A DNA stretch of 64,000 bases from Pseudoxanthomonas sp. Its GTDB lineage: Bacteria > Pseudomonadota > Gammaproteobacteria > Xanthomonadales > Xanthomonadaceae. Shown one piece after another: positions 44,204 to 52,961 of the stretch. The stretch covers positions 1,612,001-1,676,000 of the forward strand of contig NZ_DASYGY010000009.1 in assembly GCF_035999195.1 (NCBI RefSeq). Reading direction: 5' to 3'. The notes below the pieces were generated by a model that was not told the origin of the DNA, did no database searches, and was given only the letters and a program-made list of their open reading frames with translations. Position numbers and translations under genes: made by a program. How positions within the stretch are numbered: the first letter of the stretch is position 1; every line of letters begins with the position of its first letter.

Positions 44204-44219
44204 GCGCGATACGTCGCGC
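44204..44219. terminator. small hairpin between convergent genes
   Basis: A GCGCGA / TCGCGC 6-bp stem with TACG loop (44204-44219) sits between the GGDEF stop at 44191 and the HAD phosphatase stop at 44227. It lacks a U-tract; weak candidate. Confidence 0.33.
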
Positions 44220-44226
44220 GGAAGGC

Positions 44227-44886
44227 TCATGCCGGATCGCGCCCGTCTCGCGCAGGCGCACGGTCGATCTCGGCCAGGATCGCCGCACAATCGGCCAGCC
44301 GCCAGGTCGCCCACGCCGACCACGCCTCATCGGTGTCGCCGACCAGCACGGTATGCGTGCCGGCGGCGCGACCGCACTCGATGTCGAACCGGTAGTCGCC
44401 CACCATCACCATCTGCGCCGGCGACACGTTCCAGCGATCCGCGAAGTCATGCAGGCCGTCCGGTGCCGGCTTCGGCGTCGCCTCGTCGCGCCCGATGATG
44501 TCGGTGGGGTCGAACACGCCCTCCAGACCGATGGCGCCCAACGCCACCGTGGCCAGTGGGCGCGCATTGCGGGTGAGAATGCCGAGCCGGCATCCCCGGC
44601 CGTGCAGCGCGCGTACCAGTGCCACCGCGCCCGGCGCCGGCGTGGCCGCTTCGGCCAGCGTGCGCTCGTGCCGCATCAGCCAGTCGTGCTTCTGGCGCGC
44701 CTGATCCGCCGGCAGCGCGGCGAGGTGGCCCAGGATGTCGGCGTCGGCCGGGATCTCCAGCGCACGCCGGATCAACACGAAGTCGTGCACCGGCGCCGTC
44801 AGCGTGCCGTCCAGGTCGAACACCCAGTGCCGCAGGTCCGCCAGCGCCGGCACGGCGGCGGGTGCCGCTGCCGGCGTCAGTCCCAT
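44227..44886 (-). CDS. HAD-superfamily phosphatase/hydrolase
   Basis: A 219-residue haloacid dehalogenase-like hydrolase. Motif I is WVFDLDGTLT near residue 22, motif II GILTRNARP near residue 105, and motifs III-IV are KPAPDGLHDFAD then MVMVGDYRFDIECGRAAG near residue 160. A helical cap of subfamily I lies in between. The last codons of the upstream lipoprotein gene overlap its start by 10 nt (ATG 44886). It is a small-molecule phosphatase; the substrate cannot be deduced. Confidence 0.9.
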   Translation of the reverse strand: MGLTPAAAPAAVPALADLRHWVFDLDGTLTAPVHDFVLIRRALEIPADADILGHLAALPADQARQKHDWLMRHERTLAEAATPAPGAVALVRALHGRGCRLGILTRNARPLATVALGAIGLEGVFDPTDIIGRDEATPKPAPDGLHDFADRWNVSPAQMVMVGDYRFDIECGRAAGTHTVLVGDTDEAWSAWATWRLADCAAILAEIDRAPARDGRDPA

Positions 44887-45620
44887 CCCGGCATCTGGCT
44901 GCCGTCCAGTCCGCCGACCTCGAACACGGCCGTGCGCGGGCTGCCGTCCTTCACCAGGAACTCGACTTCCAGCACCTTCGTCTTGCGCACGAGACGCCAC
45001 AGCGCCTTGTTGTCGTCGATGAACATCGCCGTCGCTTCGTCAGTATCCGGCCGGTGCGCCGCCATGCGCCTGGGCGCGGCGCTGTCGGCGACCAGGGTCA
45101 CCTGGCAACGGGTGTAGCAGGCCTTCGCGAAGTCGCTCGCCTGCAGCACCAGGTAACTGCTCCGTTTCCACTCGGGGTGGTCGCGGAACACCAGCTGCAC
45201 CGGCCTGGCGCCGCTGCCGTCCACGTCCACCGGCTCCTTGCTGTAGATCATCGCCGAACGCTGGATGCCCTTGCCGGCCGGCACCTGCGCGTAGGCCCAC
45301 AGCGCTTCCATCCGCCGCTGCTCCCGCGCGGTCTCGGCCTTGGACTTCACCTCGTCCAGCGCAGGGCCGATGCGTGTGGCCGCGGTGCTCTGCGGGTACT
45401 GGTCGACCAGTGCGATGCCATGGATGCGCGCCATGTCCCAGTCGTTGGAGGCGACGGCGCTGTCGTACTTCTTCGCCAGCTCGTCGGCCTGCTGTTCCAT
45501 CGCGGCCGTTTCCGCCGCCGCGGCGGCGGCGCGTTCGGCCTCGCGGTCGCCGCAGGCGGACACGGCCAGCGCGCAGGCCAGCGCCAGGGAGAAGGCGTGG
45601 GTCGTGTGCTTCATCGTCAT
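44877..45620 (-). CDS. hypothetical lipoprotein
   Basis: A 247-residue predicted lipoprotein: signal MTMKHTTHAFSLALACALAV with lipobox VSAC. It is followed by an Ala/Glu-rich helical stretch (residues 23-60) resembling a coiled coil. The rest has a conserved-looking cysteine pair (KACYTRCQVTLV) and ends VFEVGGLDGSQMPGWD. I do not recognise a family. The downstream HAD gene overlaps its end by 10 nt, and the upstream hydrolase gene overlaps its start by 4 nt. All three are in one tightly packed unit, which suggests co-expression but not a shared function. Confidence 0.75.
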   Translation of the reverse strand: MTMKHTTHAFSLALACALAVSACGDREAERAAAAAAETAAMEQQADELAKKYDSAVASNDWDMARIHGIALVDQYPQSTAATRIGPALDEVKSKAETAREQRRMEALWAYAQVPAGKGIQRSAMIYSKEPVDVDGSGARPVQLVFRDHPEWKRSSYLVLQASDFAKACYTRCQVTLVADSAAPRRMAAHRPDTDEATAMFIDDNKALWRLVRKTKVLEVEFLVKDGSPRTAVFEVGGLDGSQMPGWD

Positions 45621-46597
45621 CGGGGGGTTCCTTGCTGGATCAACAGGACGACCGCGGCCGCCACGTCGTCGGGTTTTTCCATGATGGACATGTGGCCGCA
45701 ACCGTCCAGTGAAACCTGGATCGCCTGCGGCATCGTCTGTGCATACAGCGCCATCGCGCTGTGATCGATCACGCGGTCCTGCCGGCACCACAGCAGCAGC
45801 GCCGGCTGGCGGATCGATGCCGCGCGCTCGCCGGGCAGGAAGCGCTCCTCGCTGCGTCCGATACGGTCCAGCACCTGCTGCTCGAACGGCGCCTGCGCGA
45901 TGCGCCAGTCGATCACCGCCTTCGACGCCGGCCACGGAATCGCCGGTTGTGCCGCCCGATCGTGGAAGACGGTGTCCAGGTAACGTTGCAGCGAGGCCGC
46001 GTCATGCACCGCGAACGGATTGCGTCCGGCCAGCACCTCCAGGCCGAAGGCGTTGTCGGCGAAGCGCACGCCCGCCGCGTCGATCAGCGCCACGCGTGCG
46101 ACCAGCGCCGGGTGGTCGGCGGCCGTGATGGCCACGATGCCACCGCCCATCGAATGCCCCAGCAGCACGACGGGACTGCCATCGCGGCGGACCGCACGCA
46201 GGAAGTCCGCCAGTCTCGCGGCCTGTGCGCGGAAACCGTAGTCGGCCCCGGCGATGCGCTGGCTTTCGCCCCATCCCGGCAGGTCGGGGATGACGAGCCG
46301 GTAGCGGCCGCGCAGCCGTTCGGCCAGCGGATACCAGTTCTCCTTGCCGCCCGTGAAGCCGTGCACCATCACCACGGTCGCTGCGGTGGGATCATCCGCA
46401 TCGCTTTCGTCGTAGACCCAGCGATGGTCGCCCGCCACGACGTGCCGTTCCGACAGGCCGATCCACCACCCCTGCAGCGCAAAGCCGTTGCGCAGCGGCG
46501 CCATCGGGTCGCGCCACAGCCAGACCGCTGCCACCGCGCAAACAAGAACGGCCGCCAGCAAGGCGACCGTCCGTGTGCGGGTCAGGCGCAACGCCAT
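45617..46597 (-). CDS. alpha/beta-fold hydrolase with N-terminal membrane anchor
   Basis: A 326-residue serine hydrolase. An N-terminal hydrophobic segment (TVALLAAVLVCAVAAVWLW) probably anchors it in the inner membrane facing the periplasm. The catalytic nucleophile elbow is VVLLGHSMGGGIVAI near residue 145, the oxyanion-hole motif is VMVHGFTGGKENW near residue 76, and the acid and histidine follow in LLLWCRQDRVIDHS and LDGCGHMSIMEKP. It is close to the monoacylglycerol lipase or haloperoxidase-like group; the substrate is unknown. It sits 3 nt after the M1 peptidase gene. Confidence 0.9.
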   Translation of the reverse strand: MALRLTRTRTVALLAAVLVCAVAAVWLWRDPMAPLRNGFALQGWWIGLSERHVVAGDHRWVYDESDADDPTAATVVMVHGFTGGKENWYPLAERLRGRYRLVIPDLPGWGESQRIAGADYGFRAQAARLADFLRAVRRDGSPVVLLGHSMGGGIVAITAADHPALVARVALIDAAGVRFADNAFGLEVLAGRNPFAVHDAASLQRYLDTVFHDRAAQPAIPWPASKAVIDWRIAQAPFEQQVLDRIGRSEERFLPGERAASIRQPALLLWCRQDRVIDHSAMALYAQTMPQAIQVSLDGCGHMSIMEKPDDVAAAVVLLIQQGTPR

Positions 46598-46600
46598 GGC

Positions 46601-48532
46601 TTACGGCGCCGCCGGGGCCTTCGCCAGCAGCGCTTCGACCGAGCCGGTCGTGATCGGGTGGTAACCCGGCCGGGCACGCGCGAAGCTCTCCTTCGCCAGC
46701 GCCAGGCCTTCCGGCGTCTTCACCAGCTCCTCGTAGATCGGCATGATCAGCTTGCGACGGCCGACGCGCTCGATGAACTTCGCGATCTCCGGCTGCGCGT
46801 CCACGTAGCCGCTGCGGATGGCCAGCGGATACCAGCGCATCGCGATCTCGCCATTGGCGGTACCGGTAAAGCCGTAGGCGCCGTCGAGCTGCTTCAGCTG
46901 CTCGACCGTGAGCTTCTCGCCCATGCCCTCGAGGAAATGCACCCACTGCTGCGTCACCCAGGCGTCGGTCAGCTGCTTGTTCGGCAGCTGGCCGCTGCCC
47001 TGCCAGGCGATGCGTGCGGTGTCGGTGTTGGAGAAGCCGCGCGACTGCACCTGCGGCGCGTTGGCGGGAATGCCCGTGCCGTAGACCCAGGCCTGGATCT
47101 CGGCATCGGTCACCAGGTTGGGATGCTTGTCGAACAGGTGCTTCTTCGCGTAATCGAGGAACTGCTCGGTGGTGATGCTCTGGAACGCGAAATGATCGAA
47201 GTAGCCGCGCAGGAAGGCGTCGAACGCCTGCCGGCCGAAACGCTCTTCCAGGAACTGCAGGAACCACGCGCCCTTGTCGTACGACACCGCGCTCAGCGCG
47301 TCGTCGGCGTCCAGCTGCGTGCCCGGCTTGACCGCCAGCGACTGCGTCGCCTCCGGCATGGTGCCGATCTCCTTCTTCAGGCTGTTGCGGGCGATCGCAT
47401 ACTCCATGCTCGCCTGCTCCTTGCCGTACAGCGCCTCGACGATGCGGTTCTCGACGTAGCTGGTGAAGCCCTCGTTCAACCAGCCGTGCTTGGCGCTGGA
47501 GAAGGTCACCAGGTTGCCGGACCAGCTGTGCGCCAGTTCGTGCGCGATCAGCGAGACCAGCGTCTTGTCGCCGACGATCACGGTGGGCGTGATGAAGCTC
47601 AGGCGCGGGTTCTCCATGCCGCCGTACGGGAACGATGGCGGCAGCACCAGCATGTCGTAGCGGTCCCAGCGGTAGGGGCCGTACAGCTGCTCGGTGGTGG
47701 CGATCATCTTCTCGGTGTCTTCGAACTCCTTGGTGGCGCGGTCGACCATCGCCGGCTCGGCCCACACGCCGCTGCGCGCGGAGATCGGCTTGAACACCAG
47801 GTCGCCGGCCGCGATCGCCATCAGGTACGAGGGGATCTTCTGCGGCATCTTGAACGTGTAGTCGCCGTCGCGCGCGGCGGCCGGGTCGTTGTCGGCGCTC
47901 ATCAGCACCATCACGTCCGGGCGCGAGGTCACGTGAGCGCTGTAGGTGTAGCGCACCTGCGGCGTGTCCTGCAGCGGCACCCAGCTGCGCGCATGGATCT
48001 GCTGCGACTGGCTGAACATGAAGGGCAGCTGCTTGCCTTCGGTCATCTCCGGCGTCAGCCACTGCAGGCCGGAGGCCTCCGGCGAACTGGCGTAGGTGAC
48101 GCGGACCTTGGCGTTGCGGGCCGGCGTCTCGATGGTCAGCTTGCTGCCCAGCACCGCATCCTTGGCGGCCAGCGCGTACTGCAGCGGCGCCCACTCCTCG
48201 GCACGATCGGCCTGAGCCTGTCGAAGGCCTTCGACCTTGGCGATGGTCAGGTCGCGCGTGTCCAGCACCAGCTGGGTGGCGGCCTTGTCCTTCCAGTCCA
48301 GCGTGTAGGTCGCGGTGCCGCCGATGGTCTTGGCGTCGAAATCGACGGCAATATCCAGCGCCAGGTCGTAGATGGCGACCTTCTGCGGCTCGGCATACGA
48401 ATGCTCGTCGCGGTCGACCGGTGCCTGGACGGCGGGCTTGGGGGTGGCGGCCACGGGGGTGGGGTCGGGTTCCTTGGAACAACCGGCCGCCAGCACGGCG
48501 GCACAGGACAACAGCAAAGCCAGAGAACGCAT
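46601..48532 (-). CDS. M1-family zinc aminopeptidase (leukotriene A4 hydrolase-like), lipoprotein
   Basis: A 643-residue gluzincin. The lipoprotein signal MRSLALLLSCAAVLAAGC ends in lipobox AAGC. The substrate motif PYGGMENPR near residue 303 is of the leukotriene-A4-hydrolase type. The zinc site is H331-E-L-A-H335 plus E354 in NEGFTSY. A C-terminal helical domain follows. Residues 103-110 (LRQAQADR) are encoded by a dispersed GCCTGAGCCTGTCGAAGGC repeat (48207-48229) that adds residues in the N-terminal beta-saddle without breaking the frame. Likely periplasmic peptide degradation. Confidence 0.94.
   Translation of the reverse strand: MRSLALLLSCAAVLAAGCSKEPDPTPVAATPKPAVQAPVDRDEHSYAEPQKVAIYDLALDIAVDFDAKTIGGTATYTLDWKDKAATQLVLDTRDLTIAKVEGLRQAQADRAEEWAPLQYALAAKDAVLGSKLTIETPARNAKVRVTYASSPEASGLQWLTPEMTEGKQLPFMFSQSQQIHARSWVPLQDTPQVRYTYSAHVTSRPDVMVLMSADNDPAAARDGDYTFKMPQKIPSYLMAIAAGDLVFKPISARSGVWAEPAMVDRATKEFEDTEKMIATTEQLYGPYRWDRYDMLVLPPSFPYGGMENPRLSFITPTVIVGDKTLVSLIAHELAHSWSGNLVTFSSAKHGWLNEGFTSYVENRIVEALYGKEQASMEYAIARNSLKKEIGTMPEATQSLAVKPGTQLDADDALSAVSYDKGAWFLQFLEERFGRQAFDAFLRGYFDHFAFQSITTEQFLDYAKKHLFDKHPNLVTDAEIQAWVYGTGIPANAPQVQSRGFSNTDTARIAWQGSGQLPNKQLTDAWVTQQWVHFLEGMGEKLTVEQLKQLDGAYGFTGTANGEIAMRWYPLAIRSGYVDAQPEIAKFIERVGRRKLIMPIYEELVKTPEGLALAKESFARARPGYHPITTGSVEALLAKAPAAP
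48207..48229. repeat. dispersed GCCTGAGCCTGTCGAAGGC repeat inside the M1 gene
   Basis: Typical GCCTGAGCCTGTCGAAGG palindromic unit, known as a widely scattered intergenic repeat in many proteobacterial genomes, here present in frame within a coding region. Only one copy is in the window. Confidence 0.65.
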
Positions 48533-48595
48533 CAGGGGACTTCCAGCGCTACAGGGGAATGCCCAGTTTACCGCGCCATGGCGCGGCCGCCCGGT

Positions 48596-49357
48596 TCAGA
48601 CCTTGTAGCCGGTGTGGATGGCGACGATGCCGGCGGACAGGTTCTTGAACCCGGTCCGGGCGAAGCCGGCCTCGTCCATCATGCCCTGCAGTTCGGCCTG
48701 CGGCGGATGCTTGCGGATGCTTTCGGCCAGGTACTGGTAGCTGCCGGCGTCCTGTGCGAACAGCTGCCCCAGCTTCGGCAGCACCTTGAACGAGTGGAAG
48801 TCGTAGACCGGCTTGAACCAGTCCACGGTCACCTCGGAGAACTCCAGCACCCGCGCCTGCCCGCCCACCTTCAGCACCCGGTGCATCTCGCGCAGCGCGG
48901 CCGCCTTGTCGGTGACGTTGCGCAGGCCGAAGGCGATGGTCACCAGGTCGAAGCTCGCGTCCGGGAACGGCAGCGCCTCGGCGTTGCACTGGACGTATTC
49001 CAGTCCCTGCACCACGCCGCGGTCGGTCATGCGGTCGCGGCCCACCGACAGCATGCCGGCGTTGATGTCGCCCAGCACGATCTGGCCGGTGTCGCCCACG
49101 CGGTCCTTCAACAGCGCCGCGATGTCGCCGGTGCCGCCGGCCAGGTCGAGCACGCGGTCGCCTCGCTTCACCTGGCAGGTGCTGACGAAATACCGCTTCC
49201 AGACCCGGTGGATGCCGAGACTCATCAGGTCGTTCATCAGGTCGTACTTGCCGGCGACCGAGGTGAAGACTTCGCCGACCAGCTTCTGCTTGTCCTTGGC
49301 GGCGACGTCGCGGAAGCCGAAATGGGTGGTGCCGCGTTCGTAGGGGGATTCGCTCAT
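48596..49357 (-). CDS. ubiE: demethylmenaquinone/ubiquinone methyltransferase UbiE
   Basis: SAM-dependent C-methyltransferase of the quinone pathway (253 residues, normal). It starts MSESPYERGTTHFGFRDVAA; the family signature YDLMNDLMSLGIHRVWKR lies near residue 40, SAM motif VLDLAGGTGDIAALLKD near residue 70, and the ending GIVAIHTGYKV is typical. The start ATG 49357 is clear. It lies between the protease array upstream and the M1 gene downstream, all on the minus strand, with 44 and 63 nt gaps. Confidence 0.96.
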   Translation of the reverse strand: MSESPYERGTTHFGFRDVAAKDKQKLVGEVFTSVAGKYDLMNDLMSLGIHRVWKRYFVSTCQVKRGDRVLDLAGGTGDIAALLKDRVGDTGQIVLGDINAGMLSVGRDRMTDRGVVQGLEYVQCNAEALPFPDASFDLVTIAFGLRNVTDKAAALREMHRVLKVGGQARVLEFSEVTVDWFKPVYDFHSFKVLPKLGQLFAQDAGSYQYLAESIRKHPPQAELQGMMDEAGFARTGFKNLSAGIVAIHTGYKV

Positions 49358-49401
49358 GCCGGGATTATCGCACTCCCCGGCCCGCGCATTCCTCACAGCG
49401 C

Positions 49402-51000
49402 TCAGCGGTGCCGCGGCAGCAGGCGCATGCGGGCCGGCTCGCGCAGGCCGGAGGGCGCCTGCGGGGGCGTGGCCGGTACGCGCTGGAGCAGCGGTGGTGG
49501 CGCGGACGACGCCTGCGCCGTCGCGGCCGGCGCTTCGCGGGCGGGCATCGGCAGGCTCATCACGCGCGGGCGCGGGCCGATCCGCACCACGAAGCCGTGA
49601 TCGGTGGCGGACACGACCTGCAGGTGATGGCGGCCATCGGGCGTGCTCCAGATCTCGCCCGGCCTGAACATTGAGCCTTCGTTGTTCGACAGGTCCGCCG
49701 GCGGCAGGTCGGCGTCGATGCTGCGGGCGATGCCGTAGTCCTGCAGCGTGTGGATGATCACCGCATCGCCGGCCAGTGCGGCTTCGTAGGCGCCTGCCCG
49801 CCGGCGCGCTTCGATGACATGGATGACGGTGCGGTAAGGGTCGGGCTGGGGCACGCCCTCCAGCACGATCATCTGCACGCCGTCCGCGTCGCGCAGGCCG
49901 GCCACGTCCAGGGGGATCTCGTGCACCTGCCGGTTGTCCATCCCCAGTACGCGCTTGCGCGCATCGGGCACCCAGCCCAGTCGTTCGCGCTGGATCATGC
50001 CCGGATGCTTGGGCAGCAGGCCGTAGACCGCATCGTGGGTCGCATGCCGCCACGCGTCGCTCATCACGTCCCAGGGGTTGTCATGGGTATCGGTATCGCC
50101 ATCGGCGTTGTCCGAGTGCGGCAGCCCGTAGCCGTGTCCCATCTCGTGTGCCAGGCCGGCCAGGTTGGCGAAGGCCCAGGGGGGGCTCCAGGTCGCACGC
50201 ATGCAGCGGTATGCGCCCTCCAGCTCGGCGCAGGCGCCGCCGCCCCAGGCACGGCCATCGAGTTCTGCGTTGAACATCAGGTTGATGCCCTGCACACCGC
50301 TGAAATCGACCTCGGCATCGGCCTGCGCGGTGCAGTCGGCGAACAGGGCATTCAGGTCGACCTTGAGCACGCCATTGACGCTGGCGACGTAAGCGGCGCG
50401 GGCGCGTGGCAATGCGTACCAGCCATGGGCCGAACTGCCGGCCAGGTCGATCCGGCCGTAGGACACCTCGGACCAGTAGTGCCCGAGCTGGCCCGGCGCC
50501 GACCCGTACTGCTGCTGGAAGAACGCGCGCGGCTTCGGCTCCCCCGCCACATCGGCGAACCGGCACATCACCGTGACCCAGCGCGTGCTGCCCTGCACAT
50601 TCGCGGCCGCGAGCACCCGCCCGCTGACGTGCCGGTCGGCATCGCGCGCGACCGCTGCGTCGGCGGGCACGATGGCGTCTATCCGCGCCGCGTGGAGACC
50701 GGGCGCATACGACACCGCCACCCGCCGGTTGGCGAGCGCGTACAGATCGCCGGCGGCGCGCCGGGACTGCGCGGTATCCAGCGGCAGGCGGACACCCGAC
50801 CCCACGTCGAGCCAGGCCTCGAACCGCGGCGTCGCACGTTCGCCACGCGTGGCCGGCGCCGGATCGCCCCACTGCAGCTGCAAGGTGCCCTGCACGATCT
50901 GCTGCGCCGCGGCCACCCACGGCAGGCCGCACAGCACCAGCAGCATCGTCCTGCGCAGGACGGAACGCACGTAACGCGAAGGCCGCCTCGTGGCATCCAT
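49402..51000 (-). CDS. exported metzincin-like zinc protease, array member A
   Basis: A 532-residue secreted protease, the 3'-most of four tandem paralogs. An extended signal peptide (residues 1-33) is followed by an N-terminal domain with QLQWGDP and a GDLYALANRRVAVSYA segment near residue 85. The catalytic domain contains the metzincin HEXXHXXGXXH site H285-E286-x-x-H289 and H295, and a Met-turn in WDVMSDAW (M313). Four cysteines sit at C146, C223, C257 and C266 (spacing 77/34/9). A beta-rich domain (ARRRAGAYEAALAGDAVIIH) follows. The C-terminal tail is basic and, unlike the other three, lacks the paired cysteines. It is 10 nt downstream of member B, so likely coupled. Confidence 0.88.
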   Translation of the reverse strand: MDATRRPSRYVRSVLRRTMLLVLCGLPWVAAAQQIVQGTLQLQWGDPAPATRGERATPRFEAWLDVGSGVRLPLDTAQSRRAAGDLYALANRRVAVSYAPGLHAARIDAIVPADAAVARDADRHVSGRVLAAANVQGSTRWVTVMCRFADVAGEPKPRAFFQQQYGSAPGQLGHYWSEVSYGRIDLAGSSAHGWYALPRARAAYVASVNGVLKVDLNALFADCTAQADAEVDFSGVQGINLMFNAELDGRAWGGGACAELEGAYRCMRATWSPPWAFANLAGLAHEMGHGYGLPHSDNADGDTDTHDNPWDVMSDAWRHATHDAVYGLLPKHPGMIQRERLGWVPDARKRVLGMDNRQVHEIPLDVAGLRDADGVQMIVLEGVPQPDPYRTVIHVIEARRRAGAYEAALAGDAVIIHTLQDYGIARSIDADLPPADLSNNEGSMFRPGEIWSTPDGRHHLQVVSATDHGFVVRIGPRPRVMSLPMPAREAPAATAQASSAPPPLLQRVPATPPQAPSGLREPARMRLLPRHR

Positions 51001-51010
51001 CGCACGCGCC

Positions 51011-52687
51011 TCAGCGAGCCAGGACCGCGCACAGGGTAGGCAGCCGCAGCAACCGCGGCAGCACGTCGCAGCGACGGTCCTGTGCGCGGGCCCGGCGCGC
51101 CGGCGGCGAGGCCTTCGGTGCGGAAGCCGGCGATGCCGTCGCGCGCGTGGCCGCTTGCCCGGCCGACACGGTCGACCTGACCAGCACCGGCGATGGCGTG
51201 CTCATCGCGCGCGGCCGGGGTCCCACGCGCACCAGGAAGCCCTGCGCCGTGATCGACAGCACCTCCACCCAGTGCCGCTCGTCCGGCGTACGCCAGCTTT
51301 CGCCGACGCGCAGCATCGAGCCTTCGTTGTTCGAGAAATCCGCCAACGGGATGTCGGTGTCGATGCTGCGGGCGATTCCGTAGTCCTCCAGCACATGGAT
51401 GATCACCGCATCGCCCGCCAGCCTGCCGTCGTAGCTGCCGTGGCGGCGGCGCGCCTCCAGCACATACACGACGGTGCGGAACGGATCGGGCTGCGTCGGC
51501 TGGACCAGCACCAGCATCTGCGCGCCGCTGCCCGCGGCGCCGTCCGCCCAGGCCAGCAGCACGTCATGCGTGGCGGCGTTGTCGGCGGCCAGGACGCGCT
51601 TGCTGTCCGGCGCCACCCATCCCAGCCGGTCGCGCTGCGCCATGGTCAGCTGCTTGGGCAGCAGCCCGTACGCGGCGTCGCTGACCGCGTTGCGCCAGGC
51701 GTCGCTCATCAGGTCCCAGGGATTGTCGTAGGTATCCGCATCGCCATCGGAATTGTCCGAATGCGGCAGGCCATAGCCATGCCCCATCTCGTGCGCCAGC
51801 GGGGCGAGATTGCTGAAGGCCCAGGGCGGGTTCCAGGTGGCGCGCGTGCACTGGTAGCTGCCGTCCAGCGTTGCGCAGGCGCCGCCGCCCCACGCGCTGC
51901 CGTCCAGTTCCGCGTTGAACATCAGGTTGACGCCCTGCGCACCGCGGAAATCCACCTCGGCATCGGCCAGCGCCGTGCAGTCGGCGAACAGCTGCGACAG
52001 GTCGGCCCGGGTGCGGCCGTTCACGACGGACAGGTACGAAGCCCGCGTGCGCGGCAGCGTGTACCAGCCATGCGCCGTGCTGCCGGCCAGGTCGATGCGG
52101 CCGTAGGACACGGCGGACCAGTAGTGGCCCAGCTGCCCCGGTGCATCGCCGTACTGGGACTGGAAGAACGCGCGCGATTTCTGTTCCGACGGCACATCGG
52201 CGAACTTGCACATCACCGTGACCCAGCGCGTGGTGCCGGACAACAGCGTCGGCGTGCGTCCGCCGACGCTTTCGCTGCGGGCCATCGTCCTGCCGGCCGA
52301 TGCCTCGACCGGGACGATCGCACTGATACCCGATACCACAGGCATCGCGTTGCCGGCGCCCGCGGCGGCCATCACGTGCGCCGGTGCGCGGTAGGCCACC
52401 GCCACACGGCGGTTGGCGAGTGCGTACAGGTCGCCGGCGGCGACGCGTGCCTGCGCGGCATCGAGCCGGTAGCGCCGCTCCGGCCCCGCATCCAGCCACG
52501 CTTCGAACTGTGCCGCGCGCGGCGTGCCGTGCGCCACCGGCGGACCGTCGCCCCAGCGCAGCTGCAACACGCCCTGCACGATCTCGTCCGCGTGCGCCTC
52601 CATCGCCGCCGCAGCCATCATCGTCAGGCACGCGACGACACGCGGCATGGTCGCGCATACGGCGCGAATCCATCGGCCCCGGTACAT
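51011..52687 (-). CDS. exported metzincin-like zinc protease, array member B
   Basis: A 558-residue paralog of member A. ATG 52687 (MYRGRWIRAV) is chosen, since ATG 52732 would give an overlong leader and ATG 52648 is also possible. The catalytic site is H299-E300-x-x-H303 and H309, the Met-turn is WDLMSDAW, and the cysteines C160, C237, C271 and C280 keep the 77/34/9 spacing. The linker is Ser/Ala/Pro/Arg-rich, and the C-terminus ends in a two-cysteine basic tail: RRCDVLPRLLRLPTLCAVLAR with LCAVLAR final. The sequence alone shows no prodomain cysteine switch. It is closely spaced with member A. Confidence 0.86.
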   Translation of the reverse strand: MYRGRWIRAVCATMPRVVACLTMMAAAAMEAHADEIVQGVLQLRWGDGPPVAHGTPRAAQFEAWLDAGPERRYRLDAAQARVAAGDLYALANRRVAVAYRAPAHVMAAAGAGNAMPVVSGISAIVPVEASAGRTMARSESVGGRTPTLLSGTTRWVTVMCKFADVPSEQKSRAFFQSQYGDAPGQLGHYWSAVSYGRIDLAGSTAHGWYTLPRTRASYLSVVNGRTRADLSQLFADCTALADAEVDFRGAQGVNLMFNAELDGSAWGGGACATLDGSYQCTRATWNPPWAFSNLAPLAHEMGHGYGLPHSDNSDGDADTYDNPWDLMSDAWRNAVSDAAYGLLPKQLTMAQRDRLGWVAPDSKRVLAADNAATHDVLLAWADGAAGSGAQMLVLVQPTQPDPFRTVVYVLEARRRHGSYDGRLAGDAVIIHVLEDYGIARSIDTDIPLADFSNNEGSMLRVGESWRTPDERHWVEVLSITAQGFLVRVGPRPRAMSTPSPVLVRSTVSAGQAATRATASPASAPKASPPARRARAQDRRCDVLPRLLRLPTLCAVLAR

Positions 52688-52961
52688 TCCATTCTCCGAA
52701 AGCGCGCGGTGTCGCGCGACTACTTCGGACATCGCTCCGGGAGGCTCGATCCGGCAAAGGGATTGCCGTTCGCGACGGCGAATGTCGCGTTCTGGAATGC
52801 AGGTCGCCGTTCACCTGCGCCACGGTGCGCACTCCGTCGCGACGAATACGTATGCGTTCGTGTCCGCCGATTCCGTCGCTGTCACACCCGAATGCGACGA
52901 CGTCCGCAGATGCGGAGCGTTGCGTGGCCGACGGTCCGGCGCGATCAGGGCTCCAGCCGGA

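Noticed and set aside
45761..49600. 1270-codon plus-strand frame opposite the hydrolase, M1 and ubiE genes
   Set aside because: Same antisense artefact; no signal, motif or ribosome site.
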